A stretch of 64,000 nt of DNA, taken from NCBI RefSeq assembly GCF_015594605.1, contig NZ_JADNQT010000007.1, forward strand, positions 1-64,000. The letters run 5' to 3'. Of the stretch, positions 1 to 8,859 are shown one piece after another. The notes under the pieces are model-generated. The model made no database searches. It was not told where the DNA came from and worked only from the letters and a program-made list of their open reading frames with translations. How positions within the stretch are numbered: position 1 is the stretch's first letter; each line of letters opens with the position of its first letter. A program made the position numbers and the translations under genes. The stretch is from Streptococcus sp. HF-1907 (GTDB lineage: Bacteria > Bacillota > Bacilli > Lactobacillales > Streptococcaceae).

Positions 1-49
1 TCCATAAGGTCTTCCTAATGAGTTGTTTAGTCGCTTTTCATTATAAGTC

Positions 50-126
50 TTATGGAGCTTTTTTGATACACTGAAAAAGCTCCATAATCTCCGTAGTAGA
101 TTTACCCACTACAGAAATTATAGAGC
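50..126. repeat. Overlapping inverted repeats downstream of an unseen gene
   Basis: Arms 50-63 and 74-87 are a perfect 14-bp inverted repeat rich in T on one side and A on the other, a bidirectional terminator shape. The second arm also begins a longer imperfect inverted repeat, 79-99 against 106-126 (17 of 21 positions pair; the rest are G-U on the minus-strand RNA). The two folds exclude each other. No gene is visible in 1-277; the segment is probably the 3' end of a transcript entering from the left. Confidence 0.6.
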
Positions 127-128
127 CG

Positions 129-155
129 AAAAAGAGTCCGTGAGGGCTCTTTTTT
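129..155 (+). terminator. Rho-independent terminator with GTGA tetraloop
   Basis: An 11-bp stem (129-139 with 144-154, one G-T pair) closes on a GTGA tetraloop and runs into a T tract. It should end plus-strand transcription from upstream of the window before the dapH promoter. Confidence 0.75.
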
Positions 156-221
156 GCTAATTTGAAGAAATTTTGATGTTAGAGAGTAGATTGTTCATCT
201 TTTTTGTCTAAAAATCTACCC

Positions 222-245
222 AATTTTCTGACTATTTGATATAAT
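222..245 (+). promoter_or_regulatory. dapH promoter with CodY-box-like sequence
   Basis: A TATAAT -10 box lies at 240-245, 32 bases before the dapH start. Positions 222-236 match the CodY consensus AATTTTCWGAAAATT at 13 of 15 positions and cover the -35 region. CodY repression when branched-chain amino acids are plentiful would suit a lysine/DAP gene. The match is by eye only. Confidence 0.4.
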
Positions 246-277
246 AAAGGTTATCGAATAGAAATAGGGAGAATTAT

Positions 278-976
278 ATGATTGCACAAAAAATGTCTGC
301 GCAAGAAATTATTGCATTTATCGGGAATGCTGAGAAGAAAACGAATGTTAAAGTTACTTTTGAAGGGGAATTGGCTGGTGCTGTTCCTGCATCAGTGACT
401 AAGCTTGGCAATGTTCTTTTCGGTGACTGGAAAGACGTTGAGCCATTGCTTGCTAACTTGACTGAAAACAAAGACTATGTCGTAGAACAAGATGGGCGCA
501 ACTCAGCTGTGCCATTGCTTGACAAACGCCACCTCAACGTTCGTATCGAGCCAGGCGCTATCATCCGTGACCAAGTGACTATCGAAGACAATGCCGTTGT
601 CATGATGGGTGCTGTTATCAATATCGGTGCTGAAATCGGCGAAGGTACCATGATTGACATGGGGGCTATCCTTGGTGGACGTGCTACTGTTGGTAAACAC
701 AGCCATATCGGTGCTGGCGCTGTTCTTGCTGGTGTTATTGAGCCTGCTTCTGCTGAACCAGTTCGTATTGGTGACAATGTTTTAGTAGGTGCTAATGCTG
801 TTGTTATCGAAGGGGTTCAAGTTGGTAACGGTTCTGTTGTTGCAGCGGGAGCTATTGTTACTCAAGACGTTCCCGAAAACGTTGTTGTGGCAGGTGTGCC
901 AGCCCGTGTCATCAAAGAAATTGATGAAAAAACACAACAAAAAACAGCCTTGGAAGATGCACTTCGTAACTTGTAA
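278..976 (+). CDS. dapH: Tetrahydrodipicolinate N-acetyltransferase
   Basis: Transfers an acetyl group from acetyl-CoA to tetrahydrodipicolinate in the acetylase branch of meso-diaminopimelate and lysine synthesis; cytoplasmic. The 232-aa protein has the N-terminal DapH_N region (about 1-85) followed by left-handed beta-helix hexapeptide repeats (about 90-205, with repeated I/V-G-x-x-A/N steps such as [17 protein letters not shown]). Length is normal for the family. The ATG follows an AGGGAGA ribosome site. The deacetylase of the same pathway follows at 1234. Often annotated dapD in streptococci, but the acetyl rather than succinyl form is meant. Confidence 0.93.
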   Translation: MIAQKMSAQEIIAFIGNAEKKTNVKVTFEGELAGAVPASVTKLGNVLFGDWKDVEPLLANLTENKDYVVEQDGRNSAVPLLDKRHLNVRIEPGAIIRDQVTIEDNAVVMMGAVINIGAEIGEGTMIDMGAILGGRATVGKHSHIGAGAVLAGVIEPASAEPVRIGDNVLVGANAVVIEGVQVGNGSVVAAGAIVTQDVPENVVVAGVPARVIKEIDEKTQQKTALEDALRNL

Positions 977-982
977 GAATTA

Positions 983-1014
983 AAAAAGGTTGAGACAAAA
1001 TCTCAATCTTTTCA
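983..1014 (+). terminator. Terminator-like hairpin after dapH
   Basis: AAAAGGTTGAGA pairs with TCTCAATCTTTT around a five-base loop just after the dapH stop. The T tract is interrupted, so read-through into dapL is possible. Confidence 0.5.
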
Positions 1015-1039
1015 CTTTTCGTACGGACTTATTGTGAGT

Positions 1040-1180
1040 CGCAGTGGTTGAGTGGTCTCTAAGCACTGATAAATCAGCACTTAGAGACCTACTCAACTGT
1101 GCGGAGGTGGGAGTGAAACAGTCTGGGGAGAGACTGTTTCAGCCCGAACCGAAAAATATAAAGACGTGAGGGAAAATCGA
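1040..1180. repeat. Two strong hairpins between dapH and dapL
   Basis: First, about 1048-1097: GTTGAGTGGTCTCTAAG pairs almost fully with the reverse complement ending in CTACTCAAC, with one bulge. Second, about 1114-1140: GAAACAGTCT with AGACTGTTTC, a perfect 10-bp stem. No T tract follows either. The arrangement resembles the dispersed non-coding intergenic elements of streptococci, but only one copy lies in this window, so dispersal is not shown here. Confidence 0.5.
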
Positions 1181-1233
1181 AGACTTGGTCTTACCGATTT
1201 CTGTCCCACTCTCTTTCTTTGAAAGGATATGAC

Positions 1234-2367
1234 ATGACTTTGGATTTAGTAAACATTCGTCGCGCTCTTCACCAAATTCCTGAAATTGGTCTTGAGGAGT
1301 TTAAAACACAGGCTTTCTTGCTGGAACGTATCGCTGAAATCACGGCAGGAAAAGATTTTGTGGAGCAACGCACTTGGCGTACAGGAATTTTGGTTTTCTT
1401 AAATGGCTCTGCTCCGGAGAAGACTATCGGCTGGCGTACAGATATTGATGGCCTACCAATCGTCGAACAGACAGGTCTTGAATTTGCTAGTACCCACGAA
1501 GGGCGTATGCACGCTTGCGGACATGATATGCACATGACCGTTGCCCTTGGCCTGCTTAATGAGCTTGTGCAGACGCAGCCTAAAAATAACATTCTCTTCC
1601 TCTTCCAACCTGCCGAGGAAAATGAAGCGGGTGGCATGCTCATGTACGAAGACGGAGCTTTCGGTGACTGGAAACCTGATGAATTTTATGGCTTGCATGT
1701 GCGTCCCGACTTGAAAGTAGGCGACATCGCAACCAACACGGCCACTCTCTTTGCGGGAACCTGTGAGGTCTTCATTACCTTTAAAGGTAAGGGAGGGCAC
1801 GCGGCCTTTCCACATGAGGCAAATGATGCTTTGGTTGCTGCATCTTACTTTGTAACCCAGGTGCAAACCATTGTCAGCCGTAATGTGGACCCGATTCAAG
1901 GAGGAGTAGTGACCTTTGGGGCTATGCATGCAGGAACGACTAACAATGTTATTGCTGAAACAGCTACGCTTCACGGGACAATCCGTACCCTTACGCAAGA
2001 CATAAGCCTTCTCATTCAAAAACGCGTCCGCGAATTAGCTGAAGGACTTGCCATGTCCTTTGGCATCGAAGTTGATGTGCAATTGAAACAAGGTGGATAC
2101 CTGCCTGTTGAAAATAATCCTAAACTCGCTAGTGAGTTAATGGATTTCTTCTCAGCAGAAGAAGGGGTTAATCTTATCGATTGTCTGCCTGCTATGACGG
2201 GAGAAGATTTTGGTTACCTCTTGAACAAGATTCCTGGTGTCATGTTCTGGCTAGGAATTGACACTCCTTACGCTCTTCACCACCCTAAGATGAGTCCAAA
2301 TGAAGCAGCTCTGTCATTTGGCGTTGAAAAAATCAGTCACTTCTTGAAGATGAAAGTTAATCAATAA
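1234..2367 (+). CDS. dapL: N-acetyl-diaminopimelate deacetylase (M20 family)
   Basis: Removes the acetyl group from N-acetyl-L,L-diaminopimelate, the step after DapH and an aminotransferase that is not in this window. The 377-aa protein is a typical M20D amidohydrolase: HACGHDMHM (metal ligands, about residues 88-96), [10 protein letters not shown] (catalytic/metal glutamates), the lid-domain [10 protein letters not shown], and a C-terminal LHHPKM with the last metal histidine. I chose ATG 1234 because GAAAGGA lies 5-6 bases upstream; an in-frame TTG 15 bases earlier would lie within that site. Confidence 0.9.
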   Translation: MTLDLVNIRRALHQIPEIGLEEFKTQAFLLERIAEITAGKDFVEQRTWRTGILVFLNGSAPEKTIGWRTDIDGLPIVEQTGLEFASTHEGRMHACGHDMHMTVALGLLNELVQTQPKNNILFLFQPAEENEAGGMLMYEDGAFGDWKPDEFYGLHVRPDLKVGDIATNTATLFAGTCEVFITFKGKGGHAAFPHEANDALVAASYFVTQVQTIVSRNVDPIQGGVVTFGAMHAGTTNNVIAETATLHGTIRTLTQDISLLIQKRVRELAEGLAMSFGIEVDVQLKQGGYLPVENNPKLASELMDFFSAEEGVNLIDCLPAMTGEDFGYLLNKIPGVMFWLGIDTPYALHHPKMSPNEAALSFGVEKISHFLKMKVNQ

Positions 2368-2376
2368 AAAGTTGCC

Positions 2377-2402
2377 CTCAAGTTCAGTACTTGAGGTTTT
2401 TA
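2377..2402 (+). terminator. dapL terminator
   Basis: CCTCAAGT and ACTTGAGG form an 8-bp stem around a five-base loop, followed by TTTTT. Confidence 0.75.
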
Positions 2403-2702
2403 AGCACCAAAAAACCAGCTGCTTAGGAGGACAGCTGGTAAAAGGGATGAGCACAGATATGACTACCTACGCTCAGGAGATTTATGAAAAAGGAAAATAA
2501 CTTAGGAGAGATTATTTTCCCAACGGTTCGGGATAAACCGTTAATTTTAGAATAGTTTTATTATAGGCAAGGAAGCTTAAAGAAACCTTAAACTAAGCTG
2601 AAAAAAACTTTAAATGATTATTATTAGAAAAATCAGAAAAACTAACGTAGTGTTGCCAACCTAATATTAGAAAATTTAGGACAATCATGCTATCATAGAC
2701 AC
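2403..2702. other. 300-bp gap with further small hairpins
   Basis: Contains ACCAGCTG...CAGCTGGT (about 2413-2439) and AACGGTT...AACCGTT (about 2521-2540), neither with a T tract. A 17-codon open frame at 2447-2500 has no well-placed ribosome site and is not called. The final bases hold the promoter of the next gene. Confidence 0.5.
2688..2702 (+). promoter_or_regulatory. Extended -10 promoter directly before the start codon
   Basis: TGC-TATCAT (2688-2696) is an extended -10 element only 6 bases before ATG 2703. No Shine-Dalgarno sequence fits between, so the transcript may be leaderless or nearly so. Confidence 0.45.
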
Positions 2703-3230
2703 ATGGAAAAAAAGACAATGAGACAAGTGATTATTAGCCAGATGAAGGAGCATGCTTCTGAGGTCAAGCAGATGCGTGATGCGCAATTGCTGAGTGATTT
2801 GTTTGCTAGCCATGCCTACAAGCACAGTCAGACTATTGCTACCTACTTGGCCTTTGGTCATGAATTTAACACCGTTCCCTTGATCGAGCAGGCGCTAAAA
2901 GATGGCAAACGTATTTTAGTGCCAAAAACATATCCCAAGGGCAGAATGATTTTTGTTGCCTATGACAAGGACCAGCTTGCGCCAACTCGCTTTGGCTTGA
3001 TGGAGCCTATCAGTGATGAGGAGGTTCCTAAGTCAGACATCGACCTCATCCATGTTCCGGGGGTTGCTTTCAATGAGTCAGGGCACCGCATTGGCTATGG
3101 GGCTGGTTACTATGACCGCTATTTATCAGATTTTACGGGACGGACGGTAAGCACCATCTATGATTTTCAAGAGCAATCCTTTACGCCCGACCCCTATGAT
3201 ATTCCCGTTCAGGAGGTATTGCGTCGATGA
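2703..3230 (+). CDS. 5-formyltetrahydrofolate cyclo-ligase
   Basis: ATP-dependent conversion of 5-formyl-THF to 5,10-methenyl-THF in one-carbon metabolism. The 175-aa protein has the family's nucleotide-binding C-terminal signature VPGVAFNESGHRIGYGAGYYDRYL (in part G-x-R-x-GYGAGYYD, about residues 127-140) and the N-terminal lysine/arginine-rich helix. ATG 2703 and the in-frame ATG 2718 are both possible starts; neither has a good ribosome site. Its stop overlaps the rhomboid start by 4 bases (ATGA), as in many streptococci, so the two are co-translated. Confidence 0.88.
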   Translation: MEKKTMRQVIISQMKEHASEVKQMRDAQLLSDLFASHAYKHSQTIATYLAFGHEFNTVPLIEQALKDGKRILVPKTYPKGRMIFVAYDKDQLAPTRFGLMEPISDEEVPKSDIDLIHVPGVAFNESGHRIGYGAGYYDRYLSDFTGRTVSTIYDFQEQSFTPDPYDIPVQEVLRR

Positions 3231-3898
3231 AAGATGCCTTTAGAAAAAATTCAGTGACCATGATGCTGGTCATAGTCACGACAGCTGTATTCTTAGTTAC
3301 ACAGGTGCTTTATTTTGGACAATCCACGTCAAGTCAAGCCATTTTCAACGTTGGCGGTATGTATGGCGAATATGTGAAGTTCATGCCGACTCAATTATGG
3401 CGCTTGATTAGCCCTATTTTTGTCCACATCGGCTGGGAACATTATTTCTTCAACATTCTAGCCCTTTATTTTGTTGGGCAAATGGCAGAGCAGATTTGGG
3501 GAGCGCGTCAATTTCTAACGCTTTACCTGTTGTCAGGAGTGATGGGAAATCTCTTCACCTTGACCTTCACCCCAAGAGTCATCGCTGCGGGCGCTTCAAC
3601 CTCACTCTTTGGTGTCTTCACAGCCATCGCCTTGACTGGTCGTTTTGGGCGAAATCCCTACCTTAAACAAATAGGCCGCTCCTACCAAGCCTTGATTGTC
3701 CTGAACTTAGTCTTCAACCTCTTCACCCCTGATGTCAGCATAGCTGGGCATTTAGGCGGTCTGGTCGGTGGTGCGCTTTGTGCAGTCTTCCTAAGACCCG
3801 CCTATGACTCCAATATTTTCACTAAGTCCCAACGCCAACTAGGTTTGGCAGGATTTGTAGGCCTATCTCTAATTTTGCTAGCAATTACCTATATCTAA
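3227..3898 (+). CDS. Rhomboid-family intramembrane serine protease
   Basis: A 223-aa polytopic membrane protein. The catalytic serine lies in AAGASTSLFG (about residues 122-131, GxSx form) and the histidine in AGHLGGLVGG (about 180-189). The N-terminal part carries the HIGWEHYFFNILALYFVG segment (H-x-x-x-x-H-x-x-x-N type) typical of rhomboids. About six membrane segments are visible. It is translationally coupled to the folate ligase. Its substrates cannot be inferred. Confidence 0.85.
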   Translation: MKDAFRKNSVTMMLVIVTTAVFLVTQVLYFGQSTSSQAIFNVGGMYGEYVKFMPTQLWRLISPIFVHIGWEHYFFNILALYFVGQMAEQIWGARQFLTLYLLSGVMGNLFTLTFTPRVIAAGASTSLFGVFTAIALTGRFGRNPYLKQIGRSYQALIVLNLVFNLFTPDVSIAGHLGGLVGGALCAVFLRPAYDSNIFTKSQRQLGLAGFVGLSLILLAITYI

Positions 3899-3938
3899 AA
3901 GAACTGAGTTTCTGTGATAAGCAGAGCTCAGTTCTTTT
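3897..3938. terminator. Terminator after the rhomboid gene
   Basis: AAAAGAACTGAG (3897-3908) pairs perfectly with CTCAGTTCTTTT (3927-3938), bidirectional in form. Confidence 0.7.
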
Positions 3939-4069
3939 GGATATGACTGTTTAACTTGTTTTTCGGGGCTGACAAAGTAGCAGAAAATGAAAAGATTGCC
4001 TTGCTATGGCCGCAATTTTCCCTATTTCTTATAAGAAGCGGTCGAGGGCTTTAGGTTGAGTCGGGAAAT

Positions 4070-4274
4070 CCTAAAAATCGAGTTTTTGCTCTGCTGCAAG
4101 TTTGCAGGAAGCTGAAAACTGAGTATTTAGCCTGTCACAATTTTGCAGGAAGGTAAAAATTGAGTAAATTGTCTGCTGCAATTTTACAGGGAGCTGAAAA
4201 CCGAGTAAATTTTCTGTCGCAAATTTGCAGGGAGTAGAAAACTGAGTATTTAGTCTGTCGCAAGTCTGCGGGAG
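4070..4274. repeat. Five tandem copies of a 41-bp repeat
   Basis: Units are 4070-4110, 4111-4151, 4152-4192, 4193-4233 and 4234-4274, all exactly 41 bp without gaps. Each has an A-rich start, a GAGTA core and ends in a short palindromic GCAAnTTTGCAG-like block. Copies differ by roughly 15-35 percent. A weaker sixth copy may lie near 3979-4020. 41 is not a multiple of 3 and no long frame crosses it, so it is non-coding. It lies between convergent genes. Confidence 0.85.
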
Positions 4275-4363
4275 GCTGACTACTGCATTTTCAGTGGTTC
4301 GACTGGGTTAGTCTAGGGCATTTCTTACATAACCTATGACCGCTGTCATTAGAGCAACACGTA

Positions 4364-4402
4364 ACTAAAAAAACAGGGGCTCACTTAAAGCGAGTCCCTG
4401 TT
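4364..4402 (-). terminator. galU terminator
   Basis: On the minus strand AACAGGGACTCGC pairs with GTGAGCCCCTGTT (few mismatches) and runs into TTTTTTTA. Confidence 0.75.
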
Positions 4403-4407
4403 CCAAG

Positions 4408-5322
4408 TTATTCTTCTGTTTGAGTAGTTTCTTTGCCTTCTAGTTTTTTGCCCAAGTCGATGATATATTGTTTCAAATCATCTTTGACTTGTGGGTGTTG
4501 AAGGGCGTAGTCGATGGATGTCTTCATGAAGCCAAATTTATCACCGACATCATAGCGGTCGCCGGTAAATTCACGAGCGAAGACACGTTGTGTTTTATTG
4601 AGGGTGTCGATGGCATCGGTTAATTGAATTTCGTTGCCAGCACCAGGTTCTTGCGTTTCAAGAATGGTAAAGATTTCTGGTGTTAGCAAGTAGCGTCCGA
4701 TGATAGCAAGGTCGCTAGGAGCATCTTCTGGCGCAGGTTTTTCAACGAAAGTTTCAACGCTGTAAAGACCGTTGACGCCTTCACCTTGAGGAGCAATAAC
4801 CCCGTAAGCGGAAACGTCTTCGTGAGGAACTTGCATGACAGCGATGGTTGAAGCGTGAGTAGCTTCGTAGTCGTTCATCAATTGTTTGGTCAATGGCACA
4901 GCATTAGGATTAGTAATATCCATGAGGTCATCACCAAGCATGACAACGAATGGTTCATTGCCGACAAAAGCTTTGGCTTGAAGAACCGCATCTCCAAGAC
5001 CGCGGGGGTGACTTTGGCGGATAAAGTGCAAGCGAATCCCAGTTGTTTCATCGACCAGTTTCAAGAGGTCATTTTTACCTTTGGCTTTAAGATTGTATTC
5101 CAATTCAAAGTTTGAGTCAAAGTGGTCTTCGATAGAACGTTTTGATTTACCTGTGACAACCAAGATGTCTTCAACGCCAGATTTGAGGGCTTCTTCGACG
5201 ATAAATTGGATGGTAGGTTTATCAACGATTGGCAGCATTTCTTTAGCTAAGGCTTTTGTTGCAGGTAGGAAACGTGTTCCGAGACCAGCAGCAGGGATAA
5301 TCGCTTTTCTTACTTTTTGCAT
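4408..5322 (-). CDS. galU: UTP-glucose-1-phosphate uridylyltransferase
   Basis: Makes UDP-glucose from UTP and glucose-1-phosphate, feeding capsule, glycolipid and galactose metabolism. The 304-aa protein opens with [19 protein letters not shown] (nucleotide-binding GLGTRFLP, residues about 13-20), then [16 protein letters not shown] and VMLGDDLMD. Length is normal. It lies 42 bases after gpsA on the same strand, the usual streptococcal gpsA-galU pair, and ends in a clear terminator. Confidence 0.95.
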   Translation of the reverse strand: MQKVRKAIIPAAGLGTRFLPATKALAKEMLPIVDKPTIQFIVEEALKSGVEDILVVTGKSKRSIEDHFDSNFELEYNLKAKGKNDLLKLVDETTGIRLHFIRQSHPRGLGDAVLQAKAFVGNEPFVVMLGDDLMDITNPNAVPLTKQLMNDYEATHASTIAVMQVPHEDVSAYGVIAPQGEGVNGLYSVETFVEKPAPEDAPSDLAIIGRYLLTPEIFTILETQEPGAGNEIQLTDAIDTLNKTQRVFAREFTGDRYDVGDKFGFMKTSIDYALQHPQVKDDLKQYIIDLGKKLEGKETTQTEE

Positions 5323-5364
5323 ATAAAACTCCTAATATTTTATTTTTATATAATCGGTTATAAA

Positions 5365-6381
5365 TTAGTGCCATTCATTTTCTGAACGGAATTCGTTGGA
5401 CATCATCTCCATGATACTTTCCTTAATATCGGCACCCTCATAGATGGACTTGTAAATGGCAGTCGTGATTGGCATGTAGACACCGAGTTCTTGGGCAATT
5501 TCATAGGCTACCTTGGTAGTTGAAATACCTTCGATGACCATACCCATGTTTTTTTCGATATCTTCTAATTTTTCACCACGACCGAGGGCATCCCCTGCAC
5601 GCCAGTTACGTGAGTGAACAGATGTTCCAGTCACAATCAAATCTCCGACACCAGACAAGCCACTAAAAGTTAGCGGGTCAGCGCCCAATTTGACACCGAG
5701 ACGGGTAATTTCAGCCAGACCGCGAGTGATGATAGCAGCTTTAGCATTGTCACCATAGCCCATACCATGCAGAGCGCCAGCTCCAACGGCAATAATATTT
5801 TTGAGGGCGCCAGCCATTTCAACACCGACAACATCAGTATTGGTATAAAGACGGAAGTAGTGGTTGCTAAATAGCTTTTGGATATATTTAGCGGCTTCAA
5901 TATCTTTAGAGGCAGCCGTAATCAAGGTGATGTCGCGGACGATTGTCTCTTCAGCGTGACTTGGTCCAGAAACGACGACAATCTCACTGCGATATTGAGC
6001 TGGAATTTCTTCTTCCAAAATGGTTGAGAGACGTTCATGCGTTCCAGGTTCAAGCCCCTTAGAAGCGTGCATGACAACAACTTTATGGTCAATAATTTCA
6101 GCCACTTGTTTGGCAACCAGGCGTGTCACCTTAGTCGGAACGACAAAGAGAATGGCGGCAACATCAGCAATAGCCTCTTTCAAATCAAGAAAGGCCTTGA
6201 TGTTTTCATCAAGAACGACATCTTGGAAGTAATGTTTGTTAGTATGACTTGTATTAAGTTCTTCAATCTGAGCGGGAATATTTCCCCAAAGACGAACCTC
6301 ATGTCCATTATCATTGAGAACCTGAGCAAGCGCTGTGCCCCATGAACCAGGTCCTAGGACAGCAATTTTTTGTTTTGTCAT
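5365..6381 (-). CDS. gpsA: Glycerol-3-phosphate dehydrogenase [NAD(P)+]
   Basis: Reduces dihydroxyacetone phosphate to sn-glycerol-3-phosphate for phospholipid and teichoic acid synthesis. The 338-aa protein has the Rossmann motif [11 protein letters not shown] near residue 11, [10 protein letters not shown], the catalytic lysine region [12 protein letters not shown] and the family signature [12 protein letters not shown]. The C-terminus [10 protein letters not shown] is typical of streptococcal GpsA. It is first gene of the gpsA-galU operon, divergent from rnpA. Confidence 0.95.
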   Translation of the reverse strand: MTKQKIAVLGPGSWGTALAQVLNDNGHEVRLWGNIPAQIEELNTSHTNKHYFQDVVLDENIKAFLDLKEAIADVAAILFVVPTKVTRLVAKQVAEIIDHKVVVMHASKGLEPGTHERLSTILEEEIPAQYRSEIVVVSGPSHAEETIVRDITLITAASKDIEAAKYIQKLFSNHYFRLYTNTDVVGVEMAGALKNIIAVGAGALHGMGYGDNAKAAIITRGLAEITRLGVKLGADPLTFSGLSGVGDLIVTGTSVHSRNWRAGDALGRGEKLEDIEKNMGMVIEGISTTKVAYEIAQELGVYMPITTAIYKSIYEGADIKESIMEMMSNEFRSENEWH

Positions 6382-6563
6382 GGAATTACTCTTTCTATTA
6401 ACTAGATTACACTATATTATTATATCATAAGAGAGATGAGATTGTCTGTAATCGCTGTAGATTATCAAAGGATTGACTTGTTTTTTGTGGAAATTTAGCA
6501 AATAGCGCTATTTACCCGTCAGCTTATCCAGAAAAAGGCAGGAAATCGGTGATTTTTAAGGGG

Positions 6564-6593
6564 TTGAGGCTTTTTTCCATTTTATGGTATAAT
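6564..6593 (+). promoter_or_regulatory. rnpA promoter
   Basis: TTGAGG (6564-6569), an 18-base spacer, and TATAAT (6588-6593), 30 bases before the TTG start of rnpA. Confidence 0.7.
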
Positions 6594-6623
6594 AGGGGTA
6601 ATTTAGATATTTGGAGATATATT

Positions 6624-6983
6624 TTGAAGAAAACCTATCGTGTGAAGCGGGACAAGGATTTTCGTCTGATTTTTGGGCAGGGAAAGAATGCTGCCAATCG
6701 AAAATTCGTTGTTTACCACTTAAATACTAATCAAAACCATTTTCGCGTAGGGCTTTCAGTCAGTAAAAAATTAGGTAATGCCGTTACTCGTAATGCCATC
6801 AAGCGTAAACTCCGTCATGTGTTGATGGAGGTTCGAGATGACCTTAAGACAGAAGATTTTGTCTTAATTGCCCGTAAAGGTGTCGAAGAGATGGATTATA
6901 AGGAAGTCAAACGCAACCTGCTCCATGTCTTGAAAGTTGCTGGTTTATATGAGGAAGGTTCAGAAAGTGAAGAGAAAAATTAA
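6624..6983 (+). CDS. rnpA: Ribonuclease P protein component
   Basis: Protein subunit of RNase P, which trims tRNA 5' leaders together with rnpB RNA (55435-55816 here). The 119-aa protein has [20 protein letters not shown] at its start and the RNR motif region [14 protein letters not shown] (about residues 55-68). I chose TTG 6624 because GGAG lies 8 bases upstream and it gives the family's N-terminus; upstream in-frame sequence overlaps the promoter. It overlaps yidC, as in most streptococci. Confidence 0.93.
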   Translation: MKKTYRVKRDKDFRLIFGQGKNAANRKFVVYHLNTNQNHFRVGLSVSKKLGNAVTRNAIKRKLRHVLMEVRDDLKTEDFVLIARKGVEEMDYKEVKRNLLHVLKVAGLYEEGSESEEKN

Positions 6984-7776
6984 ATTAACAGGTCTTGGCT
7001 TAGTGGCCATCACCTTACTTGCTGCCTGCGGTCGAGGAGAAGTAACTGCTAGTTCAACCAACGCTTGGGAACAAATTGTCTTTTTCTTTGCCAAGGCTAT
7101 TCAGTGGTTGTCCATCGGTGGTTCAACAGGTCTTGGAATCATCTTATTCACCATCATCTTGCGTGTCTTGATGATGCCACTCTACAATATCCAGATTAAA
7201 TCTGGTCAGAAGATGCAGGAATTGCAACCACAATTGCGTGAATTGCAAGCAAAATATCCAGGCGCTGACAATCGTGTTCAGTTGGCAGAAGCAAGCCAAG
7301 TCTTGTATAAAGAATACGGGGTTAACCCTTACGCCAGCTTGGTCCCCTTGCTGATTCAAATGCCTATCTTGTTGGCCTTGTTCCAGGCGCTCACTCGAGT
7401 GTCCTTCTTGAAGACAGGAATCTTCTTGTGGGTTGAACTATCCCACACGGATCCTTACTTCATCCTACCAATTTTGGCAGCTGTGTTTACCTTCTTGTCA
7501 TCTTGGTTGACCAATAAGGCTGCGCCTGAAAAGAACTTTGCCATGACCCTCATGACTTATGTTATGCCTCTCATTATTTTGGTGACTGGTTTCAGTTGTG
7601 CCAGTGGGGTTGTTTTGTATTGGGCAGTGTCAAATGCTTTCCAAGTTTTCCAAATCATGCTGCTCAATAATCCTTTCAAAATTATTGAAGAGCGCCAGCG
7701 TCTGGTCACAGAAGAAAAAGAGCGCGAAGCTAAGATTCGTCGCGCTAAGAAGAAAGCACAGAAAAAGAGAAAATAG
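6967..7776 (+). CDS. yidC: YidC/Oxa1-family membrane protein insertase (lipoprotein)
   Basis: Inserts membrane proteins alone or with Sec. The 269-aa protein begins at GTG 6967 (GAGGAAGG 8 bases upstream), with a lipoprotein signal ending LLAAC, so it is anchored by lipid at about Cys 20. The five-helix Oxa1 core follows ([13 protein letters not shown] region, [20 protein letters not shown]-like segments), then a basic tail rich in K and R that fits ribosome contact. Overlap with rnpA and close spacing to jag give the rnpA-yidC-jag operon. Which of the two streptococcal paralogues it is rests on context (the rnpA-linked copy). Confidence 0.92.
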   Translation: MKRKIKLTGLGLVAITLLAACGRGEVTASSTNAWEQIVFFFAKAIQWLSIGGSTGLGIILFTIILRVLMMPLYNIQIKSGQKMQELQPQLRELQAKYPGADNRVQLAEASQVLYKEYGVNPYASLVPLLIQMPILLALFQALTRVSFLKTGIFLWVELSHTDPYFILPILAAVFTFLSSWLTNKAAPEKNFAMTLMTYVMPLIILVTGFSCASGVVLYWAVSNAFQVFQIMLLNNPFKIIEERQRLVTEEKEREAKIRRAKKKAQKKRK

Positions 7777-7787
7777 GAGGAGAAATC

Positions 7788-8813
7788 ATGGTATTATTCA
7801 CAGGTTCTACTGTTGAAGAGGCTATTGAAAAGGGCTTGAGTGAGCTGAACTTATCACGTCTCAAAGCACATATCAAGGTCGTTTCTCGTGAGAAAAAAGG
7901 ATTTTTAGGATTCGGCAAACGCCCTGCTGAGGTTGATATTGAAGGAATTGACGAACTGACTATCCATAAAGCAGACCAAAAAGCTGTTCGTGGTGTGCCA
8001 GAAGAAGTTGTCCAACAAGCCCAGCCCGTCTCTAGCCCAAAAGAAGATGCCATTACGACAAATAAAGTAACTAGCATTCTCAAGAAAAAAGAGGAGGTTG
8101 GTGAACAGGTATCAAAGGACGTCAAAGAAGCTATCCTAGAAAATAAAAAATCTGAAGAAACTATTTTGAAGGAAGCCAATCAAGCAGAGCTTCTTGAAGA
8201 ATTAGAACGTGCGCGTGGAGTTGTTCCAGAACCACAATTGGTAGAGCCTGCTGACCAGCCAGCAGTTGAGGAAACATCAACGCCAGAAAAAGAAGATAGT
8301 TTTGAAAGTTTTGTGATTAACGAATTTGGTCCACAGGAGCTTAGCACTGACATCAAGCAGGCAGCTCAAGAAGTAACTGACTACGTTCAGAAAATCATTT
8401 ACGAAATGGACATTGAGGCAAGTATTGAGACAAGCAATAACCGTCGCCAAATTAATTTGCAGATTGAAACGCCTGAGGCTGGTCGTGTGATTGGTTATCA
8501 CGGAAAAGTCTTGAAATCAATGCAGCTCTTGGCACAGAATTTCTTGCATGACCGTTATTCAAAGAATTTCTCAGTATCCTTGAATGTTCACGATTATGTT
8601 GAGCATCGCACAGAGACTTTGATTGATTTTACGCAGAAAATTGCTGCGCGTGTTTTGGAATCTGGTCAGGATTACATCATGGACCCTATGAGCAACAGTG
8701 AGCGTAAGACTGTTCATAAAACAGTTGCGGCTATCGCTGGTGTGGATTCTTATTCTGAGGGCAATGACCCAAATCGCTACGTTGTCGTAACTTTAAAAGG
8801 TAATGAGGCATAA
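7788..8813 (+). CDS. jag: Jag/KhpB RNA-binding protein
   Basis: RNA-binding partner of KhpA, acting with YidC's neighbourhood in cell elongation in pneumococcus (also called EloR). The 341-aa protein has the Jag_N domain (about 1-52: MVLFTGSTVEEAIEKGL to the GFLGFGKRPAEV motif), an acidic linker (about 60-195), a KH domain (about 200-275, GRVIGYHGKVLKSMQ) and an R3H domain (about 275-341, MSNSERKTVH...SEGNDPNRYVVV). Start ATG follows AGGAGGAG. The linker is low-complexity and is where the elongasome kinase site usually lies; I cannot place it. Confidence 0.9.
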   Translation: MVLFTGSTVEEAIEKGLSELNLSRLKAHIKVVSREKKGFLGFGKRPAEVDIEGIDELTIHKADQKAVRGVPEEVVQQAQPVSSPKEDAITTNKVTSILKKKEEVGEQVSKDVKEAILENKKSEETILKEANQAELLEELERARGVVPEPQLVEPADQPAVEETSTPEKEDSFESFVINEFGPQELSTDIKQAAQEVTDYVQKIIYEMDIEASIETSNNRRQINLQIETPEAGRVIGYHGKVLKSMQLLAQNFLHDRYSKNFSVSLNVHDYVEHRTETLIDFTQKIAARVLESGQDYIMDPMSNSERKTVHKTVAAIAGVDSYSEGNDPNRYVVVTLKGNEA

Positions 8814-8814
8814 T

Positions 8815-8854
8815 AAAAACTCTCGACATCTTTTGATGATGTTGAGAGTCTTTT
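8815..8854. terminator. Bidirectional terminator between jag and tetR
   Basis: ACTCTCGACATC pairs with GATGTTGAGAGT (one G-T) around a short loop, with A and T tracts outside. It serves both convergent genes. Confidence 0.8.
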
Positions 8855-8859
8855 GTATC

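Noticed and set aside
2447..2500. 17-codon open frame MSTDMTTYAQEIYEKGK
   Set aside because: The nearest AGGAGG lies 16 bases upstream, too far for normal use, and no homologue is known to me. Too little to call a gene.
4070..4274. CRISPR array at the 41-bp repeats
   Set aside because: The units are adjacent with no unique spacers and diverge along their length; no cas genes are near.
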